35,795 bases of DNA, taken from contig VGXW01000011.1 in assembly GCA_016873195.1 (NCBI GenBank), forward strand, positions 1 through 35,795, given 5' to 3'. The stretch's first letter is position 1. Every line of letters begins with the position of its first letter. The position numbers and the translations under genes were made by a program. This DNA is from Planctomycetota bacterium (GTDB lineage Bacteria > Planctomycetota > UBA1135 > UBA2386). Shown here one piece after another: positions 1 through 9,193 of this stretch. The notes beneath the pieces were generated by a model, which saw only the letters and a list, made by a program, of their open reading frames with translations, was not told where the DNA came from and ran no database searches.

Positions 1-982
1 TTTTCACCGGCTCCATGTGGCAGCCCTGGCAGGTGAAGTAGCGCACCGAACCGTCCGCGTAGTTGCCGCCCTGGCCCGCGAGCTGCGCCTGCTCGTAGGC
101 GCGCTTCACGGCGCCGCGCTGGAGGTCGGCGGGCAGGCTCGCGTAGTTCGACACCCGCGTGGTCGGGAAGGCGCTCGCCTTGTGCTCGCTGTAGGTGCGC
201 TCGACGATGCCGTACTGGAACGGGAAGTTGAGGAACGCGGCCTTGGTGGTGACCGGCGTGTTGGGCACGCCGCTGTAGGTGCCGGGCGCGAGCGGCGCCT
301 GCGCGCCGTTGCCGGCCGCGAGATCGCCGACGACGGGATTGCTGACGTCGTGGCACGAACCGCAGAAGTCCGACGAGCGGTGGAACTGCGATTGCGCGGT
401 CTGGTGCGGCGCTGCAGTGCTCGCGTAGGGCCCGTAGCGCACGTTGTCGCCCGCGAGCACCAGCATGCCGCTGCCGTAGTAGCCGACGGGCGGCGTGCCG
501 CCGTTGTGCGCGAGGTAGGGCGCTGACTGCTGGCCCGCGTGCTCCTGCGTGTTCGGGTTCACCATGTTGTGGCAGATCGCGCACTCGACGCCGTTCTTGT
601 CGGTCGAGCCGTTCAAACCCGAGCCGTCGCTCGGCACGGCGCGCCCCTCGTGCCAGCCGCGCGGCGTGTGGCAGCGCAGGCAGAACTGGCCCGCACCCGG
701 GAAGTCGTCCTCCGCGATCGCCATCGTCGCCCAGAACACGGGGTCGCGGCCCGCCTGCGCCATCATGCCGCCCATCCAGTTCTCGACCGGTTCGACGGCC
801 TGGTCGTAGTAGCCGTGGCAGCCGTCGCAGAAGTTCAGGCCGCCGAGCAGCGAAGCCTGGCCCGGCTGCGTGCCCGGCAGCTGCAGGTCGGTCAGGGGCG
901 CCAGCACGGGGGCGAGGTTGGCGGCGAGGAGGACCAGCGAGGCGGTGCCCCAGAGGGTCACGGGGGAGAGCGGGAGGCGCAT
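1..982 (-). CDS. Multihaem cytochrome c, secreted/periplasmic, 3' end cut by window edge
   Basis: An open frame runs from an ATG at 982 to the left edge with no stop (327 codons visible), so the C-terminus is missing. It contains five CxxCH haem c-binding motifs: CDGCH (residues 52-56), CLRCH (101-105), CAICH (134-138), CGSCH (207-211) and CQGCH (318-322). Residues 9-28 are hydrophobic (WGTASLVLLAANL), a signal peptide or membrane anchor. Codon third positions are almost all G or C. By family knowledge such proteins carry electrons outside the cytoplasmic membrane; the redox partner cannot be told. A TATCCT -10-like hexamer lies at 1031-1026. It lies downstream of the S46 peptidase on the same strand but is separated from it by 170 bp with a strong hairpin, so it is probably a separate transcript. 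The haem motifs make the family secure; the exact subfamily is unknown. Confidence 0.9.
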   Translation of the reverse strand, partial: MRLPLSPVTLWGTASLVLLAANLAPVLAPLTDLQLPGTQPGQASLLGGLNFCDGCHGYYDQAVEPVENWMGGMMAQAGRDPVFWATMAIAEDDFPGAGQFCLRCHTPRGWHEGRAVPSDGSGLNGSTDKNGVECAICHNMVNPNTQEHAGQQSAPYLAHNGGTPPVGYYGSGMLVLAGDNVRYGPYASTAAPHQTAQSQFHRSSDFCGSCHDVSNPVVGDLAAGNGAQAPLAPGTYSGVPNTPVTTKAAFLNFPFQYGIVERTYSEHKASAFPTTRVSNYASLPADLQRGAVKRAYEQAQLAGQGGNYADGSVRYFTCQGCHMEPVK

Positions 983-1120
983 GGGATCGGGTGCCGGTGC
1001 GGGGGGGCAGGGCGAAGGGTCACCAAGGATAGTCGCCCACGCGGGCGCCTGCGCGGTGGCCCAACGGCCCGGTCGGTTTCCCGCCGTGGCAATGCGTCTT
1101 CCGATGCGGCGTATCCGCGC

Positions 1121-1141
1121 CCGCCGGGCCGGGCCCGGCGG
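1121..1141 (-). terminator. GC-rich hairpin downstream of S46 peptidase
   Basis: A perfect 9-bp stem (CCGCCGGGC / GCCCGGCGG) with a 3-nt loop starts 12 nt after the peptidase stop codon. There is no T-run after it, so it is not a classical intrinsic terminator, but its position fits transcript-end formation. Chance hairpins are common in DNA this rich in GC. Confidence 0.4.
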
Positions 1142-1152
1142 CGCCCACCGTC

Positions 1153-3252
1153 TCACTTGCCGAGCAGTTCGTCGGCGACGCGGCCCATGTCGTAGACCTT
1201 GCGCAGGGCCTCCATGATCGCGTCGGTGTGCACGCTGACGGCGCGCGCCTTCTTCTGCGTGTAGTAGAAGTCGTTCGGCAGCGACTCGATGTTGCCGTCG
1301 AAGATCAGGCCGACGACCTGCAGGTCCTTGTCGACGACGCAGGAACCGGAGTTGCCGCCGACGATGTCGTTGGTGCTCGCGAAGCAGACCTTCTTCGCCA
1401 TGTCGATGCGGTCCTTCGCCTCGACCCACGGCTTCGCCAGGTCGAACGGGTGCACGCCGCCGAACTCGTGGGAGCGCCCGTAGAGGCCGTAGAACGAAGT
1501 CGCCCACGGTGCGAGCGTGCCGTTGTACTCGTAGCCGAGCACGCGGCCGTCCGAGAAGCGCAGCGTCATCGTCGCGTCGGGGCTCACGTTGTTGCCGTAG
1601 ACCTCGTGCTGCGCGCGGCCGATCAGCGTGCCCTGCAGACCGATCGCCGCGTCGAGCGCCTTCTGCTGCTTCTCGGTCTCCTGCATCAGCGGCCACAGCA
1701 CGCGGCCGACGGCGATGCCGACGTCGTCGCTGTTCGCGAACTGCTCGGCCCCGTCCGCGGCGTCGAGCATCTGCTTCACGAGCCGGCCCTTGGTCAACAT
1801 GCTCTTCCCGACGGCCGCCAGCGAGTCCTGCCAGACCACCGGCCCGTCGGTCGGCACGGCGGCGGCGACGCGGGCGACGTAGGGGTCCTTCAGCGAGAGC
1901 CACTTCGCCGCGCGCTCGAAGTGGTCGAGCAGCAGCGCCTCGGTGATCGGATTGCCGCGCATCTGCATGCCGAGCGCCTCCTCGCGCGCCTTCTGGCGTT
2001 CCTCCTCGGTCAGCGTGCCGTCGAACGCCTTCGCCATCGCGACCGCGCGCTCGATCACGGGGGAGTAGCTCGGCGCGTAGAACGCGATCTTCGGCTGCAG
2101 TTCGCGCTTCCGCGCCGCGAGCGCGGCGAGCTCGTCCCAGACCTTGCCGTAGGCCGCGTCGAGTGCGGGGTTCGCCTTCACCGCGGCCTGGAACAGCTTC
2201 TCGTGCTGCTTCTTGAGGTCCGTCAGCTCGGCCGTGCGCAGCCCGTCGAGCATGCCGCCGATCGCCTTCTGGCTGTTCTCCCAGCTCAGCACCGTCGTCA
2301 GGATGCCGGCGTTCCGATCCGCGTAGGGTTTGACGATCGCGATGCCGTTGCGCAGCTGCTCGAGGATCAGCGGATACTCGACGTCGCGCTGGCACTCGAG
2401 CTGGGCGACGGTCATGAGCCGGTTCGTGTTGCCGGGATTGCCGGGCACGAACACCAGTTCGTTCTCCTTGACGCCCTCTCGGCGCCAGCGCAGGTAGTTG
2501 GCGCTGGTGTCGGCCGGCTTGTCGTCCGCGTAGGCGCGCACGAACGAGAAGTCGATGCTCCAGCGCGGGAACGTGAAGTTGTCGGGGTCGCCGCCGAAGT
2601 GCGCGGCCATCAGGTTGACCGCGAGCACGAGCCGGATGTCGTCGTAGACGCGGTAGCGGTAGAGCTGGAACGACGCGCCCTGGTAGAGCGTGACGACCTG
2701 GTGCAGGCAGTCCGGGTGCGCCGCGTCGGCCTCGGTCTTGATCTTCTCGATGTTCGCCTCGCGCTTCTTCGCCACGGTCTCGCTGTCGTCGGTCGCGGCG
2801 ATGCCGTCGCCGACCTTCGCCGTGACGTCTTCCTGCGCGATCAGCTGCTGCACCGTCAGGTCGGGGATCTTGACCTCGTCCTCGAGCTGCGTCGCGGCGA
2901 AGCCGTCCTTGACCCAGTCGTTCTCGCCCTGGATCTGCGCGACCTGTTCGCGCACGCAGTGGTGGTTGGTCATGATCAGCCCGCGCGGCGACACGAACGA
3001 CGCCGAGCACCACGGGTTCTCGCGCTCGCCGATCCGCAGCGCGCCCAGGCGCAGCGAGTCGAGCCACTGCTGGTCCGGCTTGAAGCCGTACTCCTTCTCG
3101 AGGTAGGCGAGCGGCGGGTTCTCGAAGGTCCACATCTTGCCGAGCGCCAGGTGGTCCTGGGGCGCGGCCTGCGCGAGGGCGGGCAGGGTGAGGGTGCCGG
3201 TGAGGAGGAGGGGAAGGAACGTCGCTCGGATCGTGCGGATCGTGCGGATCAT
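1153..3252 (-). CDS. S46 family dipeptidyl-peptidase (secreted)
   Basis: Predicted secreted exopeptidase of family S46 (DPP7/DPP11 type), which removes dipeptides from peptide N-termini and is known in bacteria that feed on peptides. From the ATG at 3252 it is 699 aa, the usual family length. An upstream in-frame start at 3279 exists, but 3252 places the signal peptide (MIRTIRTIRATFLPLLL, ending near ALAQA) at the N-terminus. Catalytic features seen are TNHHC (His 97-98), the conserved GGDPDN segment (220-225) that by family comparison holds the Asp, and GGNSGSC with Ser 635. Substrate preference (hydrophobic or acidic P1) cannot be read reliably. A TAGAGT hexamer at 3283-3278 is a plausible -10 element. 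The first codons lie in a 9-bp tandem repeat. A strong hairpin follows the stop codon. Confidence 0.93.
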   Translation of the reverse strand: MIRTIRTIRATFLPLLLTGTLTLPALAQAAPQDHLALGKMWTFENPPLAYLEKEYGFKPDQQWLDSLRLGALRIGERENPWCSASFVSPRGLIMTNHHCVREQVAQIQGENDWVKDGFAATQLEDEVKIPDLTVQQLIAQEDVTAKVGDGIAATDDSETVAKKREANIEKIKTEADAAHPDCLHQVVTLYQGASFQLYRYRVYDDIRLVLAVNLMAAHFGGDPDNFTFPRWSIDFSFVRAYADDKPADTSANYLRWRREGVKENELVFVPGNPGNTNRLMTVAQLECQRDVEYPLILEQLRNGIAIVKPYADRNAGILTTVLSWENSQKAIGGMLDGLRTAELTDLKKQHEKLFQAAVKANPALDAAYGKVWDELAALAARKRELQPKIAFYAPSYSPVIERAVAMAKAFDGTLTEEERQKAREEALGMQMRGNPITEALLLDHFERAAKWLSLKDPYVARVAAAVPTDGPVVWQDSLAAVGKSMLTKGRLVKQMLDAADGAEQFANSDDVGIAVGRVLWPLMQETEKQQKALDAAIGLQGTLIGRAQHEVYGNNVSPDATMTLRFSDGRVLGYEYNGTLAPWATSFYGLYGRSHEFGGVHPFDLAKPWVEAKDRIDMAKKVCFASTNDIVGGNSGSCVVDKDLQVVGLIFDGNIESLPNDFYYTQKKARAVSVHTDAIMEALRKVYDMGRVADELLGK

Positions 3253-3253
3253 G
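3227..3253. repeat. 9-bp tandem repeat (3 copies) at the S46 start codon
   Basis: Three copies of CGGATCGTG/CGGATCATG in a row. On the minus strand they span the start codon and encode the IRTIRTIR run of the signal peptide's basic N-region. Copy-number change would lengthen the N-region in frame by three residues. Confidence 0.8.
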
Positions 3254-3349
3254 GGTTGGCCGTGAAGCGGGCGGAGCACTCTACGGAGCCGGGCGGGGAG
3301 CGGACAGTTCGGGGTGGGGAATGCCCGGGGGGGGCGGCACGCGATCGAT

Positions 3350-3507
3350 CGACCAGGACCGCACTCGAGGCAGGAGATCCTCGCGCACCTCGGCCTGCCG
3401 ACCGAACCACCGCCGCTCGCCAGCGCAAGGCCTCCGCCAGGCCAGCGCGCGCGGAGTTCGTCGGCCAGCCGGTGGGCTACGACTTCCTGCGGTCTACTGG
3501 TACCTGA
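3350..3507 (+). pseudogene. IS91-like transposase C-terminal remnant
   Basis: In one frame the + strand encodes ILAHLGLPTEPPPLASARPPP (about 3390-3455), which matches from memory the characteristic C-terminal tail of IS91-type transposases (…LGLPTEPPP.APAR.PP). A continuation EFVGQPVGYDFLRSTGT up to a TGA at 3507 sits one frame away, so a one-base loss around 3430-3455 may have broken the frame. Nothing recognisable as the catalytic part is found upstream, so only the 3' end survives. No inverted repeats or target duplications were found. Confidence 0.45.
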
Positions 3508-3640
3508 TGAGGTTCGTGGGCGCGTCGCCGTTCGGGCACTCGGCGTGCGGGTTCGTGTTGCTCGTCAGCGCGGTGCTCGCCTCGCCGAACGGCGAGGGCG
3601 TCGTCGGGCAGACGCCGCGAGAGGTGCTGTGGCTGTGAGG
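3494..3640 (-). pseudogene. Possible C-terminal fragment of a secreted protein
   Basis: Minus-strand codons ending at a TAG (3496-3494) read SPFGEASTALTSNTNPHAE then CPNGDAPTNLIRYQ, with G or C at nearly every third position. The composition (Asn, Thr, Cys, Pro) resembles the secreted proteins of this genome. No start codon or upstream domain is visible, and the opposite strand also has an open frame here (MRFVGASPFG… from 3507), with the same third-position register, so codon bias cannot decide between strands. The 470-bp stretch 3253-3724 otherwise holds only the transposase remnant. Confidence 0.25.
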
Positions 3641-3724
3641 CGGCGGGCCGGGACCGGGCCGCGCCGTCGAGGTCTTCGTCCGGCGCGGGCGATCCCGGTT
3701 GTCGCAGGTGCTGCGGCGAGTCCC

Positions 3725-5274
3725 TCAGGGGCACGCCGTGTGGGAGACGTTGATCAGGAAGCTACCGGTCGCGCCGTTGTAGCCGCCGACGCGGATGCGC
3801 AGCGTCGTCGCGCCCGACGTCGTGACGACCACGCGTGAACGCAACGAGCTCAACGAGCAGCCTGACCAGTCGTCGTTGCAGCCAGCGGAAACCAGCGCCG
3901 AACAGCTGCCGGTGAACACCTGCATCACGGTATCGAAGTTGGTGCCGGAAACGCAGGTCGAGAAGGTCACCGTCTTCGCGCACGGCACCGCGTACGTGAA
4001 CCACAGGTCCTTGCCGCCGCTGCCGCACGGCCAGGATGGCGACGACGTCGTCGCGTTCGCGTTCGAGTAGGTGCCGTTGTTGCCGAGCACCAAAGCGATG
4101 GCGCCGGAACATCCGTCGTTGCCCACCGACCCGCCCGAGCTCATCGTCGCGATCGCCGATTGCAAGCCGCTGTGCGTGATCGCGGTGCCCGAATTGCCGC
4201 CGCCGGTGCCCGTGCAGCCGCCGTGCGTGTGGATCGCGACCGCCTGCAGCGTCGAGTTGTGCTGGATCACCGAACCCGAATTGCCGCCGCAGGTGTCGAT
4301 GCCGTAGTTGAGGGCCGAGCCCGAGACGCTGTTGAGCGGACCGGTGTGGGTCTGCTGGGTCTGGTTGCGCGTGCCCGTGCCCGCCGTGGACGAGCAACTG
4401 CAGCTGTTTTTGGTCGCGTTGTCGGTGTTGGTGCCGTCGACGCCGAAGCCGTAGTTGCGCAGCGTCGTGCCGTTCGCCGGGATCGAACTCGCGAGCGTGA
4501 ACGCCGCGGCCTGCTCCTGCCACGTCGTCCTTCCGGTCGTCGAGTTCGCGAAGCACTTGAAGACCCAGTAGTCGTTGCCGACGCCGCCGTTCACGTACAT
4601 CGAACTCGCCGAGTCGATCGCGAACTGCTTGGCCGCCGGCGGCTGCACGAGCGAGCAGTTCGAGCCCGACGACGGCACCGCGAACTGCAGCACCTGGCCC
4701 GAGGCGAAACAGTGCCCGGCCGAGAGGTGCAGCTTGTCGGTCGACGACCCGCCGGCGGCGTTGCCGATGATCCAGCCGGTGCAGCCGATCGTGTTGATGC
4801 GGCCGACGGCGGCGTGCGACGACGGCGTGCGGTTGTCGGTCGTTCCACAGATCGAATCGCCGCTCGGCAGATCCGGGGCGGGATCGCCCGCCATCACGCG
4901 CGAGATCTCGACGACGTTCTTGGTCGTCTTCGCGCCGGCGACGAGCTCGACGAGCACTGCGCTGCCGTTGAAGTAGGCCACTGCTCGAGGTGCTCTCTGT
5001 GCAGCGTCTGGTAGTCGCCGTCGGCAAGCGACACGATGCGCAGGTAGCTGCCGTCGCCGAGCACCGCGGTGTCGAACACGAGGCGGATCCACGGCACGTC
5101 GTCGGACGTCGCGACGAACTCCCGCCAGACCACGTCCTCGAGCGGATAGAGGTTGTCGCGCGGACCGCTGGCAACGCGCACGTACTCCCAATGACCAGAC
5201 GGCGGCGCGGTCTGGGCAGTCACGGTGGCGGCGCAGACGAGGAAGAACCCCGACAACGAGCTGTGCAATCGCAT
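3725..5274 (-). CDS. Secreted trypsin-like serine protease (interrupted by one frameshift)
   Basis: The gene starts at ATG 5274, with a signal peptide (MRLHSSLSGFFLVCAATVTA). The N-terminal part reads to …REHLEQW (residue 99) and the rest continues in another frame from YFNGSAVLVEL. One G added at 4976-4979 (TGGCC to TGGGCC) restores …EQWAYFNGSAV… and a 516-aa protein. Chymotrypsin-fold residues are then His 188 (LSAGHC), Asp 235 (NDYW) and Ser 333 (GGNSGS). Residues 380-516 form a Cys-rich beta-domain ending FLINVSHTACP, resembling the pre-peptidase or C-terminal domains of planctomycete secreted proteins. A ribosome binding site (AGGAG, 5284-5280) lies 5 nt before the ATG and a TACCCT hexamer lies at 5296-5291. 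The break may be real or an assembly error; the rest of the frame is intact and well biased. Confidence 0.85.
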
Positions 5275-5279
5275 GGCGA

Positions 5280-5284
5280 CTCCT
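5280..5284 (-). promoter_or_regulatory. Ribosome binding site of the trypsin-like protease
   Basis: AGGAG with a 5-nt spacer before the ATG at 5274. It fixes the start codon and shows that Shine-Dalgarno initiation is used alongside the apparently leaderless starts elsewhere in the window. Confidence 0.65.
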
Positions 5285-5465
5285 GAGACGAGGGTAGAAA
5301 CGCCGTGGAGCCCGAGCGTGCAAGCTCGCGGCCCACACGGATCGAGCGCCGATTCTGCCGCATCGCCGAGCCCGAGGCAACCCGCCGGCCGGTGCGCGTG
5401 CCCCGGCCACCCCCGGTCGACCTCGCCTCCCCACCTCGACCACAGTGGCGGCCCCTGTGCGCCGC

Positions 5466-6228
5466 ATGTCCCCTCTCGCTGCCATCGCCGCGGCCGTGCT
5501 CTGTGCGGCAATCCTGCCCGCTCCTGGCGGCCAGTACCGCGGCCCTTCGATGCCGCCGCCGCCCAGCGCGCCGCCCGCCCCCCGCCCCCGGCCGGCAATC
5601 CGAGGCCGCCGAGCACCGGCATGCCAAGGCCCCCGACCTTCGTGCCGGGGGCGGTGCCGCTGACGGGCGGCATCTCCGAGAGCGACGAAACGAACTGGGA
5701 GCAGAAGATCACCTGCCAGGGGACGAACGGCATCGAGGGCGACAACGTCTCGACGGTTTTCGTGTCGCGCGGGAGCGTGTCGACGCTGCGAGTGACGAAC
5801 GATTCACGCGTCACGCACATGAGGCTCACGGCTGGCTCGAGCAGCCAGGACCCGGCCACGATCCTGGCGATAGCAGGCACATCGCCGCGTCTGGAGTGCG
5901 ACACCATGTGGGGCCCAGGGCGCATCCCGTTGCGATCACGACCGACGCCGGGGCCTTCCACGCATTGCTCGCCGGCTTCGGCCGGTCGTTCATGGACCTG
6001 TCGGCGCTGCTGCCGGTGGAGATGGTCTTGCTCATGGAACCGGCGCTCTCGTTCACGGCAGCGACGGGCATGGTCGGGCCCACCGGGGTTGGCGTGGTGC
6101 CGGTCACCATCCCGGACAACCCGGCGGTCTGGGGCGGCACCATCTCGTTGCAGACGATGGTGCTCCGTGCGGGCGCGCAGCGACCCTTCGTGATCGGGAA
6201 CGTCCGGGACGCGGCATTCGTGCCGTGA
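5466..6228 (+). CDS. Small secreted protein with planctomycete C-terminal domain (two frame breaks)
   Basis: No single frame covers this gene, but three consecutive frames join into one plausible protein of about 254 aa. Frame 1 from ATG 5466 gives a signal peptide (MSPLAAIAAAVLCAAILPA) and a Pro-rich stretch. Frame 2 (about 5590-5910) gives …STGMPRPPTFVPGAVPLTGG… and …STLRVTND…. Frame 3 (about 5915-6228) gives …HPVAITTDAGAFHALLAGF… and ends …TIPDNPAVWGGTISLQTMV… to a TGA. The last part resembles the C-terminal beta-domain seen in many secreted planctomycete proteins. Both breaks are repaired by one added base, in the C-run at 5576-5590 and near GTGGGGCCC at about 5912-5920. It may be a pseudogene or an intact gene with miscalled homopolymers. 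Function unknown. Confidence 0.5.
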
Positions 6229-6339
6229 ACGACCTCCGACGCGGTTCGCGAGGGACGTGGGCGTGGCTTCGCCGGTGAGGATGCCGCCGGCGCTGCTCGC
6301 GGCGGCAACCGCGCGGCTACACTCGCGCGCCGCCCCACC

Positions 6340-7839
6340 GTGAGGTTGCCCGTGAACGTCCGCGCCGCCGCGCTGTCCGCGTTCGCCGTGCTCGCCGCCG
6401 CCAGCACCGCCGCCGCCCAGGACGGCATCACCGCGCTCGACCTCGCCCGCCTCCGGGAGCTCTACCGCCTGACCGACACCGTCGGCGAACTGCTGTGGCC
6501 CGGCTTCGATGCGCGCAAGCTGCCGATCGCCGTGAACCACGAGGACCGGCAGGAGCTGCTGGTCGGCCACCCGCGCCCGCCTGCACCCTTCGCGCCGCAC
6601 GGCGACGTCGACGGCGTGCCGATGTTCCTGCGCGAGGGCTGCACGCGCTACGGACCGCGCGGCGGCGGCTGGGCCGTGGACCTCGGCGGCCAGAAGACCG
6701 CCTACGTGGGCACCCAACGCGGCGCGGGGCCTACGGAGGACTGGCTGTCGCTGCTGCTGCACGAGTGCTTCCACGTCTACCAGGGCCGCTTCCAGCCGGA
6801 CGCCGCCCGCGGCGGTCCCTGGCAGGAACCGCCCGAGGACGATCCCGCCTACAACGCGCGCATCGGCCTCGAGAGCCACGTGCTGCACGCGGCCTTGCTG
6901 GCGGCGGACGCCGCCGGCGTGCAGGAACTCGCGGCCACCTTCGTCGCGGTGCGTCACGCGCGGCTGCAGGGGCGCAGCGATGGACTGCGCCGCTGCGAGG
7001 CCGCCAGTGAATACAACGAAGGCACCGCGACCTACGTGCAGGCGCGGTTGTTCCTGCTGCTGCACGAGCAGCTGTCGCTGGAACCGGAGGCGGGACCGGA
7101 TCCCGGCTACCACGGCTTCCCCGACGCCGAGAAGCGCTACCGCGAACTCGTCGCGCGCGTGCTGCCGCCGCCCGGCCAGCCGATCACGTTCTTCCACGCG
7201 CAGTACCAGAACGGCATGGCGCAGTGCCTGGTGCTCGACCGCGTGCGGCCGGGCTGGAAGCAGGAACTGCGTGCGCCGGGCACGTCGCAGTTCCAGCTGC
7301 TGGAGCGGCAGTTCCCGATGGCCGCGCAGCGCGAGGCAGAACTGCTGGCCGCGGCCGAACGGCGCTTCTGCTACGCGGACTTGCTGCAGGCGCAGCAGCG
7401 GATCGTCGCGGAGCGCGTGGCGCTGGTGCGCGGCTACGTCGAGCGGCCCGGGCGCCGCTATCGCGTCTTCCACCGCGACCTGCCCGGCCGCTTCGACTGG
7501 AAGCCGCAGGGCCCGGTCTACCACGTGCCGCCGGCGGTGCTGCCCGACGCCGACCGGGCCACGGTCTGGGCCGGCGGCATCGAGGCGTTCGAGAAGCCGG
7601 GATTGACGTTCCGGTCGCAGAAGGTCCCGGTGCTGTTCCGCCACGACTACCTCGAGTGGATCGACCCCGAACCCACGAGCGACGACAGCGACCTGAAGAT
7701 CGAGGCGAAGGCGAACGACGGCGAGGTCTACACCGACCTCGTGCTGACGACCGACGGCTTCGTGCTGCGGGCGGCGCGCGCGCGCGTGGTGCGCGGCAAG
7801 GACCTCGTCGCGATCCACCCGCTGCCGGCGGGCGGTTGA
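6340..7839 (+). CDS. Secreted HExxH (gluzincin-like) metallopeptidase of unknown family
   Basis: Predicted exported zinc peptidase, 499 aa. A signal peptide is clear ([17 protein letters not shown]). Start codons GTG 6340 and GTG 6352 are both possible; the latter gives a more typical MNVRAAAL start. The motif [11 protein letters not shown] (HECFH, residues 141-145) is a zinc-binding HExxH, and YNEGTATYV (Glu 227) lies about 80 residues later where a gluzincin third ligand (NExxA) is expected. The rest (…[12 protein letters not shown]…, a C-terminal beta-rich part after residue 400) was not recognised. A TACACT hexamer at 6318-6323 may be its -10 element. No partner gene is apparent; the gene stands alone between a frameshifted secreted protein and the AAA-ATPase. 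The peptidase role is inferred from the two motifs only. Confidence 0.75.
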   Translation: MRLPVNVRAAALSAFAVLAAASTAAAQDGITALDLARLRELYRLTDTVGELLWPGFDARKLPIAVNHEDRQELLVGHPRPPAPFAPHGDVDGVPMFLREGCTRYGPRGGGWAVDLGGQKTAYVGTQRGAGPTEDWLSLLLHECFHVYQGRFQPDAARGGPWQEPPEDDPAYNARIGLESHVLHAALLAADAAGVQELAATFVAVRHARLQGRSDGLRRCEAASEYNEGTATYVQARLFLLLHEQLSLEPEAGPDPGYHGFPDAEKRYRELVARVLPPPGQPITFFHAQYQNGMAQCLVLDRVRPGWKQELRAPGTSQFQLLERQFPMAAQREAELLAAAERRFCYADLLQAQQRIVAERVALVRGYVERPGRRYRVFHRDLPGRFDWKPQGPVYHVPPAVLPDADRATVWAGGIEAFEKPGLTFRSQKVPVLFRHDYLEWIDPEPTSDDSDLKIEAKANDGEVYTDLVLTTDGFVLRAARARVVRGKDLVAIHPLPAGG

Positions 7840-7954
7840 GGCGGTCGCTGTTGGTTGGCACGGTCGTCGACCGGCTACGCGTGGTCCGAATGGCGCGGGC
7901 TCCTTCTGCCGGCTCGCTGCTGACACCGGAAAGCCCCGGGGTCAAGATCCGGGC

Positions 7955-9193
7955 ATGAAGAGCTCCACGCGGTCCGGGTCGGCGGCACCACCTCGCATCG
8001 AGACGCTGCGGGTCTGGAACTACCGCGCGCTCCACCACCTGGACTTCGAGAACATCACGCCGCTCACCGTGCTGCTGGGGCCCAACGGAAGCGGCAAGTC
8101 GACCGTCTTCGACGTGTTCGCGTTCCTGTCGGAGTGCTTCTCCGTGGGCCTGCGCAAGGCCTGGGACAAGCGGGGCCGGTTCCGGGAACTGCGCAGCCGT
8201 GCCGCCGAAGGGCCCGTCGAGTTCGAACTGCAGTACCGCGAACAGCCGGGCCAGCCCCTGATCACGTACCACCTCGCCATCGACGAGAATCCACGGGGTC
8301 CGTTCGTGGCCAGCGAGTGGTTGCGCTGGAAACGCAAGCCGAAGGGCGCACCGTTCTTCTTCCTGAAGTTCGAGTGTGGCTCCGGCACCGTCGTCAGCGG
8401 CGACGAACCCGACGAGCAGGACGAGCGCATCGAGGAGACCCTGGATTCGCCAGAGCTCCTTGCGGTCAGCACGCTCGGCCAGTTCGCCAAACACCCGCGC
8501 GTCGGTGCCCTGCGGCGGTTTGTCACGGGTTGGCACCTGTCCTACCTGACGGCCGACAACACGCGCACGACGCCCGAAGCTGGTCCCCAGGAACGGCTGT
8601 CGCAGACGGGCGACAATCTGCCGAACGTCGTGCAGTACCTGAAGGAGCAGCACCCGCAGCGGCTCGAGGGGATCCTCGCAATCCTCGCTCGCCGCGTGCC
8701 GAGACTCGAACGAGTCGATGCCGAACCGATGCAGGACGGCCGGCTCCTGCTGCGCATCAAGGACGCGCCGTTCGCGACGCCGGTGCTGGCGAAGTATGCA
8801 TCCGACGGCACGCTGAAGATGCTCGCATACCTGACGCTGCTGCACGACCCCTCGCCGCCGCAACTGGTGGGCATCGAGGAGCCGGAGAACCAACTGCACC
8901 CGCGACTCGTGCCGGAACTCACCGAAGAAGCCCAGACCGCCTCGGCACGCACGCAGCTGATGATCACGACGCATTCGCCGTTCGTGCTCGACGGCCTCCG
9001 CGCGGAACAGGTGCGCGTGCTCTACCGCGACGAGCAGGGGTACTCGCAGAGCCTGCGCGTCGCCGACATGCCGCGGGCCAGCGCCATGCACGCACAGGGC
9101 AGCAAACTGGGCCGTCTGTGGATGGAGGGCTTCTTCGAGGCCGGCGATCCGCTGGCGCGGCACGGCTCGCCTGCCCGGGTGAAGAAGCCGTGA
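7955..9193 (+). CDS. AAA-family (ABC/SMC-like, AAA_21) ATPase of a DUF4276 module
   Basis: A 412-aa ABC/SMC-like ATPase of the AAA_21/OLD-related group. It has Walker A GPNGSGKS (42-49), an SDGT signature-like segment (about 279), Walker B followed by the catalytic acids in [12 protein letters not shown] (Glu 308-309), and the switch TTHSP (His 340). Proteins of this kind act on DNA or regulate a partner nuclease. Its stop codon overlaps the reconstructed GTG start of the downstream DUF4276 gene by 4 bp (GTGA at 9190-9193), so the two are translationally coupled. The 115 bp upstream show no clear ribosome binding site. By analogy with ATPase + TOPRIM two-gene systems such as PARIS, a defence role is likely but unproven. 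It is a different branch from the second ATPase in the window. Confidence 0.88.
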   Translation: MKSSTRSGSAAPPRIETLRVWNYRALHHLDFENITPLTVLLGPNGSGKSTVFDVFAFLSECFSVGLRKAWDKRGRFRELRSRAAEGPVEFELQYREQPGQPLITYHLAIDENPRGPFVASEWLRWKRKPKGAPFFFLKFECGSGTVVSGDEPDEQDERIEETLDSPELLAVSTLGQFAKHPRVGALRRFVTGWHLSYLTADNTRTTPEAGPQERLSQTGDNLPNVVQYLKEQHPQRLEGILAILARRVPRLERVDAEPMQDGRLLLRIKDAPFATPVLAKYASDGTLKMLAYLTLLHDPSPPQLVGIEEPENQLHPRLVPELTEEAQTASARTQLMITTHSPFVLDGLRAEQVRVLYRDEQGYSQSLRVADMPRASAMHAQGSKLGRLWMEGFFEAGDPLARHGSPARVKKP

